This document shows, in pieces, positions 8,068-15,206 of a stretch of 64,000 bases of DNA. Under the pieces are notes generated by a model. It searched no databases and was not told the origin of the DNA. It was given only the letters and a program-made list of their open reading frames with translations. The DNA is from Mycolicibacterium monacense (GTDB lineage Bacteria > Actinomycetota > Actinomycetes > Mycobacteriales > Mycobacteriaceae): assembly GCF_010731575.1 (NCBI RefSeq), contig NZ_AP022617.1:2170001-2234000 (forward strand), read 5' to 3'. A program made the position numbers and the translations under genes. The first letter of the stretch is position 1; each line of letters begins with the position of its first letter.

Positions 8068-8709
8068 TCAGCTGCAGCAGCCGGGGTGGGCAGTTGGCGG
8101 GGTATGGAGCTGGGTAAGGATTTGTGTGGTCAGGGCTGCGCCGAGTTGGTGGGCCTCAGCGACGCTGACGATCTGACCTTCGGGGTGCTCGGCGAGCCAC
8201 GGCGCGGCGTCCTGCGCGCAGGTGAAGTAGTGCACCTGGTTGCAGAATGAGGACCGGATCGAGGTGAGGTCGTCGGGGTTGACCAGCGAGACCACCGCGG
8301 TCTCGGGCTGCACGCTGGTGACACCGTTTTCGCCGACCGAGACCCTGATCGGGTGCCCGCTGACGGGTGATTCGGATTCGATGCTGGCGGGCCGGTCCAG
8401 GATGGTGGGAAAGATGAGGGTGTCCAGGGCGCACCAGGTGTAGAGCTCTTGGCCGGCCACGGTGAATCGGTGGCGGGTCGGGCGCAGGGTCAGGCCCTGG
8501 CCGACGATGCGGCCCTGCTCGTCGTATTCGGTGTCGGGTACCGCGGCCAGACGCCGGGTCACCTCGTCAACCGGGAGGCCGACGGCCGCGGCGAGCGCCT
8601 CCACGGTGACCGGCTCGCCGGCGGCGAGCAGCCGCAGCAACGGCACCAGCATCGTCGGGTCGAGCCCGGACTCTTCCGGAATGGTCAGGCGGTCAAGGAA
8701 ATTGGGCAT
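8068..8709 (-). CDS. merB: organomercurial lyase MerB
   Basis: 213 residues, the normal size. MerB cleaves the carbon-mercury bond of organomercurials, releasing Hg(II) to MerA. The catalytic set is visible: C93 and D96 in TWCALDTLIFP, and C156 in SSFCNQVHYF, matching C96, D99 and C159 of the R831b enzyme. The N-terminal part is a winged-helix-like segment (VEALAAAVGLPVDEVTRRL). A HPGCCS tail adds another cysteine pair that could hand Hg on. The open frame extends far upstream through merA in another frame; the ATG at 8709, 26 bp after merA, is the sensible start. Confidence 0.93.
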   Translation of the reverse strand: MPNFLDRLTIPEESGLDPTMLVPLLRLLAAGEPVTVEALAAAVGLPVDEVTRRLAAVPDTEYDEQGRIVGQGLTLRPTRHRFTVAGQELYTWCALDTLIFPTILDRPASIESESPVSGHPIRVSVGENGVTSVQPETAVVSLVNPDDLTSIRSSFCNQVHYFTCAQDAAPWLAEHPEGQIVSVAEAHQLGAALTTQILTQLHTPPTAHPGCCS

Positions 8710-8735
8710 CAGGAACCTTTCGAGTGAGCCATGCG

Positions 8736-10139
8736 TCAGGATGCGCAGCAGGACAGTCGGGACATATCGGCGCTGAAGGACTGGGCGGCGATTTTGATGC
8801 CTTCGGCCATGGTCAGATACGGGGCCCAGGACCCGGCGACCTGGTCGACGGTCATCGCGGCGTCGAGGATGTAGACCGCGGCGGCGGCGATCTCGCCAGC
8901 ATCCTTGGCGACGGCGGTGATGCCGTGGATGCGGCCGGTGCCGGCGTCGGCGACGAGTTTGATGAAACCGCGGGTGTCTCGGTTGACCACCGCACGCGGC
9001 ACATGTTTTAGCGGCAGCACCCGGCAGTCGCACCGTGTCCCGGCGGCGAGGAGCTCGGCCTCGGTCGTCCCGGCCGCACCGACCGCGGGGCTGGTGAACG
9101 TCACGCGGGGCAGATGGCGGTAGTCGACCCTGCGGCCGGCGTCGGTGAAGATGTTGTCGGCGACCATCGCGCCGTGATGGGCGGCGACGTAGACGAACTC
9201 GCGGTGCCCGGTCACGTCGCCGGCCGCCCAGATCCGTGGGTTCGACGACTGCAGCCCGTCGCTCACCACGACCTCGTTGTTCTCGCCGGTTTTGACCTGC
9301 ACCGCTTCGAGATTCAGGCCGTCGGTGTTCGGACGGCGGCCGGTGGCGACGAGGACTTTCGCGGCACGGAACTGCTGCGTTCCGCCGGTGATGGTCGCGG
9401 TGACCGTGACCTGATCGTCGGCCTGCTCGACCTCGCTCACCGTGGCGCGGCGCACCACCCGGATGCCGTCGTCGGCGAACACCTCCAGCAGCGCCATGCC
9501 GACTTCCGGCTCTTCCTTCGATGCCAGCGTGGAGCGGACCAGCACCGTCACCGTTGACCCGAGCCGGGCGAACAGTTGCGCCTGCTCCAACGCGACGTAG
9601 CCGCCGCCGATCACCAGCAGCGACTCCGGGACCTCGGTGACTTCCATCGCGGTGGTCGAGGTCAGGTAGGCGACGCCCTCGAATGCGGGCGGGATGACTG
9701 GGTTCGCGCCGGTGGCGATCAGGTAGTGCTCGGCCTCGATGGTGGCATCGCCGACCTCGATGACGGGCGCGTCCGGGGTTCCGGCGAACCGCGCTTGGCC
9801 CTGAATGCGCTGCCAGCCATACGATTCGGCCACGTTGAGGTACTTCTCTGAGCGCAGCGACTCCACCAGATCGTGCGTGCCGGCGATCAGGGCCGCCATG
9901 TCCACCGGGCCGGCCGTGGTGGCGATCCCCGGGAACCGGGCAGTGTCGGCTGCGGTATGCCGGGCCTCGGCCGCTGCGATCAGGGCCTTTGACGGCACGC
10001 AGCCGGTGTTGACACACGTGCCACCGAAGATGCCGCGCTCGATCATGACGACGGACTTACCGAGCGCGGTAGCGCGGATCGCCGCGGCCATCGCCGCGCC
10101 GCCGGAACCGATGACCGCGAGGTCCAATCCCTGACTCAT
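8736..10139 (-). CDS. merA: mercuric reductase MerA (no NmerA domain)
   Basis: 467 residues. It reduces Hg(II) to volatile Hg(0) with NADPH in the cytoplasm. It has an FAD dinucleotide motif (VIGSGGAAMAAA, 9-20), the redox-active pair C42/C47 (GTCVNTGCVPSK), an NAD(P) motif near residue 175 (LLVIGGGYVALEQAQ) and the C-terminal vicinal pair C464-C465 (LSCCAS) that loads Hg(II). The N-terminal heavy-metal domain of many MerA proteins is absent. It is the first gene of the operon; its ATG lies 6 bases after the predicted -10 hexamer, so the mRNA may be leaderless. Confidence 0.96.
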   Translation of the reverse strand: MSQGLDLAVIGSGGAAMAAAIRATALGKSVVMIERGIFGGTCVNTGCVPSKALIAAAEARHTAADTARFPGIATTAGPVDMAALIAGTHDLVESLRSEKYLNVAESYGWQRIQGQARFAGTPDAPVIEVGDATIEAEHYLIATGANPVIPPAFEGVAYLTSTTAMEVTEVPESLLVIGGGYVALEQAQLFARLGSTVTVLVRSTLASKEEPEVGMALLEVFADDGIRVVRRATVSEVEQADDQVTVTATITGGTQQFRAAKVLVATGRRPNTDGLNLEAVQVKTGENNEVVVSDGLQSSNPRIWAAGDVTGHREFVYVAAHHGAMVADNIFTDAGRRVDYRHLPRVTFTSPAVGAAGTTEAELLAAGTRCDCRVLPLKHVPRAVVNRDTRGFIKLVADAGTGRIHGITAVAKDAGEIAAAAVYILDAAMTVDQVAGSWAPYLTMAEGIKIAAQSFSADMSRLSCCAS

Positions 10140-10145
10140 GCACCC

Positions 10146-10176
10146 ATCCTGACCTTCAAGTAGGCTTGAAGGTCAA
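10146..10176 (-). promoter_or_regulatory. MerR-type mer promoter and operator
   Basis: Read on the minus strand: -35 TTGACC (10176-10171), a 19-bp spacer, -10 CAGGAT (10151-10146). The perfect dyad GACCTTCAAG / CTTGAAGGTC (10151-10174, 4-bp centre) fills the spacer. The long 19-bp spacer with a central dyad is the signature of promoters twisted into activity by MerR-family regulators. merR starts 20 bp away on the other strand. Confidence 0.88.
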
Positions 10177-10194
10177 GTGTTCTGAGGAGACATC

Positions 10195-10584
10195 GTGAGA
10201 ATCGGGAAGCTCGCCGAGGCGACCGGGGCCACCACCGCGACGCTGCGCTACTACGAAGACGAAGGCCTGCTCCCGCCCGCCGAACGTTCCCCGGCGGGGT
10301 ATCGCGACTATGCCGCCGACACGATCGCCCGGGTCGGCTTCATCCGACGGGGACAGGCCGCCGGGTTCAGCCTCGCCCAGATTCGGCAGATCCTCGACAT
10401 CCGTGACAGCGGCCACGCGCCGTGCACGCACGTGCGCGACCTGCTCGACATCCGACTGACCGACCTCGACGAGCAGATCAGCGCACTGGTGGCACTGCGC
10501 GAGACCATCGCCCGGCTGCGGCAGGGCGCCGAAAGCGTCGACCCGGAATCATGCAGCGCCGATGACGTATGTCGATACCTCTAG
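10195..10584 (+). CDS. merR: mercury-responsive MerR-family regulator
   Basis: 129 residues. The winged-helix domain is at the N-terminus (MRIGKLAEATGATTATLRYY), followed by the dimerisation helix (about 84-112). Three cysteines, C77 (HAPCTHV), C120 and C126 (ESCSADDVCRYL), match the three-cysteine Hg(II) site of MerR in number and order. The GTG start is preceded by GAGGAGA. It is transcribed divergently from merA and should repress or activate the operon through the dyad at 10151-10174. Confidence 0.9.
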   Translation: MRIGKLAEATGATTATLRYYEDEGLLPPAERSPAGYRDYAADTIARVGFIRRGQAAGFSLAQIRQILDIRDSGHAPCTHVRDLLDIRLTDLDEQISALVALRETIARLRQGAESVDPESCSADDVCRYL

Positions 10585-10722
10585 GAGCCACCTCCGTGGC
10601 ACCGGAGGCATGTATTTCGTCAAGTCCGTTGACCCCGGCAGTCGTCATGAATTTCCGCCCCACTGGAGGTCGTTGGTGCGCGGGAGCGCGGGGCCTGCTG
10701 AGCAGTAGGCTCACCCGATGCG

Positions 10723-11364
10723 GTGGGATTTCACTCGAAGCTGGTCGCATTGGCCGTGCTGAGCCCAGCCACACTCGTTCAGGCGATCGCCACCTTCGCC
10801 ATCACCAATATCGACGACATCGTGGTCCTCGCGGTGATGTTCGGCCAGGCGCCCGGTCATCGTGGCGCAGCCATCCGAGTGACCGCCGGTCAGTACCTCG
10901 GCTTCACCGCCATCTTGGCAGTTTCGGTCGGCGGCGCACTCCTGGGTGCCACGCTGCTTCCTCCAGCCGCACTGCCGTACTTCGGGCTGCTGCCCATCGT
11001 GTTGGGGCTGCGGGCGGCATGGCTGGCCTGGCGGGATCGCCGCACCCAACCGGCGCCGACCGATGATCCCGCAACACTGTTGACGCCTGGCACCTGGCAG
11101 GTCGCAGTCATCACCTTCGCCAACGGCGGCGACAACATCGGCGTGTACGTTCCGATCTTCGCCGTCTCAACGATCGCCACCATCGGTGTTTACATCATCG
11201 TGTTCCTCATCGGTGTGGCCATCTGGTGCGCGGCCGGCCGATATTTCGCCTCCCACCCGATCATCGCCAAAGCACTCTCACGCTGGGGCCACATCGTTCT
11301 GCCCGTTGCACTGATCACAATCGGGGCCCTCATCCTCATCAAAGGCGGAGCGTTCGCCCTCTAG
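10723..11364 (+). CDS. CadD-like cadmium resistance transporter (LysE superfamily)
   Basis: 213 residues with five to six hydrophobic segments. The family signatures are [13 protein letters not shown] (about 28-40) and the second-half counterpart [15 protein letters not shown]. CadD-type proteins of Gram-positive bacteria confer cadmium resistance, presumably by export. The GTG start at 10723 is the first in frame; a slightly later start is possible. It lies 138 bp after merR, with a small hairpin at 10591-10608, and is probably separately transcribed. Its presence makes the transposon a multi-metal resistance element. Confidence 0.82.
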   Translation: MGFHSKLVALAVLSPATLVQAIATFAITNIDDIVVLAVMFGQAPGHRGAAIRVTAGQYLGFTAILAVSVGGALLGATLLPPAALPYFGLLPIVLGLRAAWLAWRDRRTQPAPTDDPATLLTPGTWQVAVITFANGGDNIGVYVPIFAVSTIATIGVYIIVFLIGVAIWCAAGRYFASHPIIAKALSRWGHIVLPVALITIGALILIKGGAFAL

Positions 11365-11367
11365 CTC

Positions 11368-11525
11368 GGAGCAACTTCACCACTCAGGGCCAGGAGGCGC
11401 TCCTGCATCGGCATGTGTTGGCGTTCAACCACTTTGGTGATGTCCCGGCCCGTATCCGCTATGACAATCTAAAACGGGCGGTGGCCAAGGTGCTCAAAGG
11501 CCGCAGCCGGCACCCGAACTACCAA
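11368..11525 (+). pseudogene. IS21 IstA transposase fragment
   Basis: In one frame: [19 protein letters not shown], then a segment with [15 protein letters not shown] and VLKGRSR. These match the middle of IstA, including the D of RYDNLK. No start and no flanking IstA domains are present, and it begins four bases after the cadD stop. It is a relic trapped inside the transposon. Confidence 0.75.
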
Positions 11526-11550
11526 CACGAGCGAGCGCACCACAGAATCA

Positions 11551-11578
11551 TGATCGTGTGTCACGAGAGACACGATCA
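11551..11578. repeat. stem-loop, 9-bp arms
   Basis: TGATCGTGT, 10-base loop, ACACGATCA. It lies between the IS21 relic and the right-end repeats. Function unknown; it could stop transcripts from reaching the transposon end. Confidence 0.4.
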
Positions 11579-11674
11579 CAGTAGTTATACCGAAGACGTA
11601 CCCGAGCCAACGGAATCGACAGGAGACCATTCCGGCTACCCTGCTGCGCTCGCAGCCGGGCGCGGAAGCAGGGT

Positions 11675-11777
11675 TGCCCCAGATTCAATGAGAAACGTCG
11701 CGATCGAAATTCTCATCCAATCTGGGGCAATGCAGGTCAGACTAGTAAATGTGCCCCAGATTCAATGAGAACGGACA
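11675..11777. repeat. right-end array of three 20-bp repeats, middle one inverted
   Basis: Complements of the left-end repeat lie at 11675-11694 (exact) and 11752-11771 (exact, in the terminal repeat). Between them, 11710-11729 carries a diverged copy (TTCTCATCCAATCTGGGGCA) in the opposite orientation, facing the same way as the left-end copies. Spacing is wider than at the left end. Confidence 0.82.
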
Positions 11778-11782
11778 TGAAT
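11778..11782. repeat. right copy of 5-bp target duplication (TGAAT)
   Basis: TGAAT directly follows the terminal ACA of the transposon and equals 1427-1431. The next two bases CG complete the pre-insertion palindrome. Confidence 0.9.
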
Positions 11783-11817
11783 CGCCATCGTCGAGAGGGA
11801 GACTCTGACGGTTCGAG

Positions 11818-12357
11818 CTACTTGGGATTGGGATGGTGCGGCCCCGCGCACGGCGGCGGCCAGGTGATGGTGGCGCCGCTCTCGCGGACGCCCCACTTGC
11901 GCTTCGAGGGCTGCCGCATGTCCGGGTGCGAATCCGTCACCGGGGTGATCGTCACCGACACCCACACCGCCGTGAGCGTCGCCGCGGCCACCGTGGCCAC
12001 AGCGGTCGAGGTCGCCAGGACCGGACCCGCCGAGCTGGTACGTGACCACCAGAATGCGCCGACCCCGGCGACCGTCGACACCCCGGACAGATAGGCCGCC
12101 GCGACGCACCACCGGAACCGGCGACGCCGCAGCGACATGATCGAACAGATCGCGGCGCCGGCACCCAATGCGGATGCGGCCAGCGGTAAGCCCACGCCTA
12201 CCACCCATGCGGTGATCCCGGTCATGAGCAGCACGATGGTCGCCACCCACGCCACGCGACGTACCCACAGCGGCAGATAGACGTCGTCGAGTACCCCGTG
12301 TTCGATCTGCTTGAGGGTCGTCTCGATCGACTGGTCGCGCGACCACAGACGGAACAA
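11818..12357 (-). CDS. membrane protein of unknown function, four predicted TM segments
   Basis: About 179 residues. A charged N-terminus (FRLWSRDQSIETTLKQIEHGVLDD) precedes four hydrophobic segments, in pairs separated by a basic stretch (LRRRRFRW). The C-terminal ~40 residues are soluble and basic. A TTG at 12357 is the likely start because AGGAGG lies 8 bases upstream; longer frames would run into the preceding gene. It is the first chromosomal gene right of the transposon and lies 61 bp downstream of the trpB-like gene on the same strand. I do not recognise the family. Confidence 0.6.
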   Translation of the reverse strand: MFRLWSRDQSIETTLKQIEHGVLDDVYLPLWVRRVAWVATIVLLMTGITAWVVGVGLPLAASALGAGAAICSIMSLRRRRFRWCVAAAYLSGVSTVAGVGAFWWSRTSSAGPVLATSTAVATVAAATLTAVWVSVTITPVTDSHPDMRQPSKRKWGVRESGATITWPPPCAGPHHPNPK

Positions 12358-12418
12358 AGGGCTCACCTCCTCAAGAAACGCCTGGTGTCGAGGATAGCCG
12401 CGACCACAAACCGCCTGC

Positions 12419-13729
12419 TCAGAGCTTGCCGTCGAGGTACTCCGCGTAGGCCGGCAGATCCAGCTGACCATGCCCGGACAGTCCGATCACCACGACCTGC
12501 TCGCGCGGATCATCGGCGACATGTGCAGCTGCGGCCGCGATGGCATGCGTCGACTCCGGAGCCGGCACGATGCCCTGCGTTCGCGCGAACTGCACCCCGG
12601 CAGCGAACGCGTCGCGCTGCGAGATCGCCACGCCCTCGACCAGACCCAGCTCCACGGTGTGGCTCAGCGCCGGTGCCATCCCGTGGTAGCGCAGTCCGCC
12701 GGCGTGGATCGGGTCGGGCACGAAATCCATTCCCAGCGTGTGCATCTTGAGCAGCGGGGTCAGCCCGGCCACGTCGCCATGGTCGTAGCGGTACTCACCC
12801 TCGGTGATCGACGGGCATGCACTTGGCTCTGCGGCCACGATCCGCGGGTTCGACCGGCCGTGGACCTTCTCCCGCAGGAACGGGAACGACAGCCCGGCGA
12901 GGTTCGAACCGCCTCCGGCGCAACCGAATACGACGTCGGCGCCGTTCGGCTCCACCAACGCCAGCTGCGCGACGGCCTCCTGGCCGATGACGGTCTGATG
13001 CAGGACCACATGGTTGAGCACGCTGCCCAGCGCATAGCGGGCCTCCGGGTCGGCCGCGGCAACCTCGACCGCCTCGCTGACAGCCATGCCGAGGCTGCCG
13101 GTGGTGTGCGGATCCTTGGCCAGGATGGCGCGGCCCGCCTCGGTGAGCGTCGACGGGCTCGAGTGCACCGTGCCGCCGTAGGTCCGCATCAGATGCCCCC
13201 GATACGGCTTGGACTCATACGAGGCACGGACCTGCCACACCTCGATCTCCAAGCCGAACTGCACCCCGGCGAACGACAGCGCGCTACCCCACTGGCCGGC
13301 GCCGGTCTCGGTGGTCAGCTTCCGCACGCCGTCGATGGAGTTGTAGTACGCCTGCGCCACCGCGGAGTTGGTCTTGTGGCTGCCGACCGGGCTGACACCT
13401 TCGTACTTGACGTAGATGTGGGCGCCGGTGTTCAGGGCCTTCTCGAAGCGCCGTGCGCGGATCAGCGGAGACGGCCGCCACATCGTGTAGATCTCCCGCA
13501 CCGCCTGCGGGATCTCGATGTAGGTCTCGGTGGATGCCTCCTGGGCGATCAACCCGCTGGCGAACAGCGGCGCGAGGTCGTCCGGGCTGACCGGTTCTTT
13601 GGTGCCGGGATGCAGATGCGGCGGGATCGGCTCGCCCAGCTCGGCCGCCAGGTTGTACCAGTGCGTCGGCACCTCGACGGTGACGAGGTCCGGATGGGTG
13701 GCGTCGAGCTGTTCCGTCATGCGGGACAC
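12419..13729 (-). CDS. trpB2: TrpB2-type tryptophan synthase beta-like protein
   Basis: 436 residues, longer than canonical TrpB (about 400), as is usual for TrpB2. It is a PLP enzyme: K119 in GVSPVGSHKTNSAV should bind the cofactor, GCAGGGSNLAG binds the phosphate and GLSGHGQLDL is the C-terminal signature. TrpB condenses indole with serine; TrpB2 proteins often act without TrpA or on other substrates. No trpA, trpC or trpE lies nearby, so an indole-salvage or separate role is likely. The ATG could be the one at 13729 or the one three codons later. Confidence 0.88.
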   Translation of the reverse strand: MSRMTEQLDATHPDLVTVEVPTHWYNLAAELGEPIPPHLHPGTKEPVSPDDLAPLFASGLIAQEASTETYIEIPQAVREIYTMWRPSPLIRARRFEKALNTGAHIYVKYEGVSPVGSHKTNSAVAQAYYNSIDGVRKLTTETGAGQWGSALSFAGVQFGLEIEVWQVRASYESKPYRGHLMRTYGGTVHSSPSTLTEAGRAILAKDPHTTGSLGMAVSEAVEVAAADPEARYALGSVLNHVVLHQTVIGQEAVAQLALVEPNGADVVFGCAGGGSNLAGLSFPFLREKVHGRSNPRIVAAEPSACPSITEGEYRYDHGDVAGLTPLLKMHTLGMDFVPDPIHAGGLRYHGMAPALSHTVELGLVEGVAISQRDAFAAGVQFARTQGIVPAPESTHAIAAAAAHVADDPREQVVVIGLSGHGQLDLPAYAEYLDGKL

Positions 13730-13758
13730 CCTAACGCTCGCGTTTGTGAGGCTGAAAT

Positions 13759-14085
13759 GTGCTTTTCAAGACGAGGTCGCCGTGGCAGGAAGATGTCATC
13801 GACGATCCGCGGATCGTCTCGGCCGGCACCGCAGATCGAAGTTCGGTGTCAGTACAGCGCCGCCGAGGAGGTCGCGATCATTGCGTGGCGATCGACTGCT
13901 TCGCCGGCCGTTCCGTGCAGGCGAAGCGAAATCTCTATCGGGAGATCGTGAACGCGCTGATCCGTCTGGGCATCCCCTCCGACCACGTGACCATCGTCTT
14001 TGCGTGAGAGTGCGTTGGCGAACTGGGCATCCGTGGCGGACAGGCCGCGTGTGATGTCGATCTTGGTTTCACCGTCAACGTGTGA
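13759..14085 (+). pseudogene. tautomerase-family relic interrupted by in-frame TGA
   Basis: One frame reads VAIDCFAGRSVQAKRNLYRE followed by ALIRLGIPSDHVTIVFA, a typical tautomerase middle. A TGA stands at 14005-14007, and the same frame then continues GELGIRGGQAACDVDLGFTVNV to a stop at 14083, which is the expected C-terminus. The N-terminal ~40 residues do not look like the family, and no proline-1 start is seen. A nonsense mutation in an already damaged gene is the simplest reading. Readthrough or selenocysteine is not supported by context. Confidence 0.65.
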
Positions 14086-14112
14086 CGCCGGGCTTCTCGG
14101 CGCGGGGCACGG

Positions 14113-14286
14113 TCATGTCGGTCGGCGGCGCACCGTCACGGGATACCCCGGCGCGTCGACGGAGGCGGTGCACTCACAGCGTCGCCAGAACGTGCCGTCC
14201 CACGCGTCGTCGTACCAGCGGATCATCATCGAACACTGCGGCCCGTGGCTGCACAGTCCTGCCGCGCACTTACGGCACTCGATCAT
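14113..14286 (-). CDS. small Cys-rich protein (57 aa), unknown
   Basis: Start ATG at 14286, stop at 14113. It begins MIECRKCAAGLCSHGPQC and contains WYDDAWDGTFWRRCECTAS. Six cysteines in the first two thirds (C-x2-C-x4-C-x5-C, later C-x-C) with two histidine/acid-rich stretches suggest a zinc or Fe-S site. The aromatic-rich centre and normal codon use argue for a real gene. A GGGGAG stretch lies upstream as a possible ribosome-binding site. It sits in a decayed region, so it could be a remnant. I do not recognise the family. Confidence 0.5.
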   Translation of the reverse strand: MIECRKCAAGLCSHGPQCSMMIRWYDDAWDGTFWRRCECTASVDAPGYPVTVRRRPT

Positions 14287-14375
14287 GTCCACTCCCCGGT
14301 GGTGTCGTCACCCGGTCGCGGTCGCGGCACCTACTCCAGGATGGCGCACTGTGCGCACCGTGTCGAGGTGCCCGA

Positions 14376-14970
14376 CTACCACGTGCCGTCGGGAACCACC
14401 TTCGGATGGTGCCCACCCAGTTCGATCACCGTCTTGGGATCGACGGGTACGAACGGAACCTCCTCAGCGCCAATCATTTTACCGACGGTCTCGACACGGG
14501 ACAGGATTGTCGACGGCGCGAGATCCCGCGCGTCGGCGTCGTAGTAGTCGAACCACGGTAGTCCGGCGTTCACGTAAGCGTCGCGGTCCACGGGCGTCGG
14601 CGGCGCGACCTCACCGGTGATGGCAGTCCACTGCGCGGCCGAACACAGGTGCACGAACACCCGTCGTGCATCGCTCTCGTCGTAATCAACCAGCGCGCGG
14701 TCGTCGGCATACACCGCCTGCCGCATCCGCCCGCCGGCGCCCAACCCCATACTCGCCGATGGCGCGGCCAGCGGGCCGCCGTCCGAGCAACACAGCGGCC
14801 CCACGGCCCGTGCGACGCGCCACTCTGCAAGCGCCTACGAGGTCAGACCGACGGCCCGGAGCTGCACCCCGCCATGGGTCTCTTCCCCAGTGACCTGCCC
14901 TTCGACCGTGGCGCCCGAACCGAGCGGCACCGCGACGAACTGACGGATGAACCCGTCCCCCCCGCGCCGT
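14376..14970 (-). pseudogene. broken conserved protein of unknown function
   Basis: Two blocks typical of one conserved bacterial family lie in different frames. Upstream: GFIRQFVAVPLGSGATVEG then QVTGEETHGGVQL, ending at a stop near 14840. Downstream: MGLGAGGRMRQAVYADDRAL, then VFVHLCSAAQWTAITGE, PPTPVDRDAYVNAGLPWFDYYD and a proper C-terminus ending PDGTW at 14376. The piece normally joining them is missing. A 7-base G run near 14957 is a likely indel site. The downstream block alone would form a 120-140 residue frame, but it lacks the N-terminus. Confidence 0.6.
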
Positions 14971-14977
14971 CCTTCCC

Positions 14978-15202
14978 CGCACCTTCGACTTCGGCTTCGC
15001 CACCGGCTTGATGGTCAAGGACGTCCGGCTCTGTCTGGAACAGGTTGCCGAACTGGGTCTTTCACTCGACATTGCACAGGCCGTCGCTCTAGTCTGGGAG
15101 GCGACTATCGACGCGACCGGTCCGGATTCGGACTTCACCTCGGTGATCAAACCCATCGAAGAAGCCGCCGGAGTCATCGTCGGAGACCCCGGCGGCCCCT
15201 GA
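14978..15202 (+). pseudogene. C-terminal fragment of a 3-hydroxyisobutyrate-dehydrogenase-type gene
   Basis: The frame reads RTFDFGFATGLMVKDVRLCL then EQVAELGLSLDIAQAVALVW and ends GVIVGDPGGP. This is the all-helical C-terminal domain of beta-hydroxyacid dehydrogenases, with the catalytic lysine region GLMVKD. The N-terminal Rossmann domain is absent: the sequence just before 14978 belongs to the oppositely oriented relic. It cannot encode a working enzyme. Confidence 0.72.
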
Positions 15203-15206
15203 TCCA

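Larger units (their letters stand above)
1432..11777. mobile_element. complete Tn7-like mercury-resistance transposon (10,346 bp)
   Basis: The ends are inverted repeats of 26 bp with one mismatch: 1432-1457 and the complement of 11752-11777, both beginning TGTCCGTTCTCATTGA and ending TCTGGGGCA. TGAAT flanks both sides. The left half encodes TnsA-, TnsB-, TnsC- and TniQ-like proteins on the plus strand. The right half encodes a mer operon, merR, a cadD-like gene and an IS21 relic. No resolvase gene is present, unlike Tn5053/Tn402. With a TnsA-type second-strand nuclease, simple cut-and-paste movement is expected. All four transposition genes are open, so the element looks recently active. Confidence 0.93.

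Noticed and set aside
8068..10017. One 649-residue minus-strand frame across merA and merB
   Set aside because: Only its last 213 residues are a real protein (MerB). The upstream part is the merA gene read in the wrong frame.
14005..14007. Selenocysteine at the tautomerase TGA
   Set aside because: No stem-loop of SECIS type is apparent and the N-terminal half of the gene is degraded.
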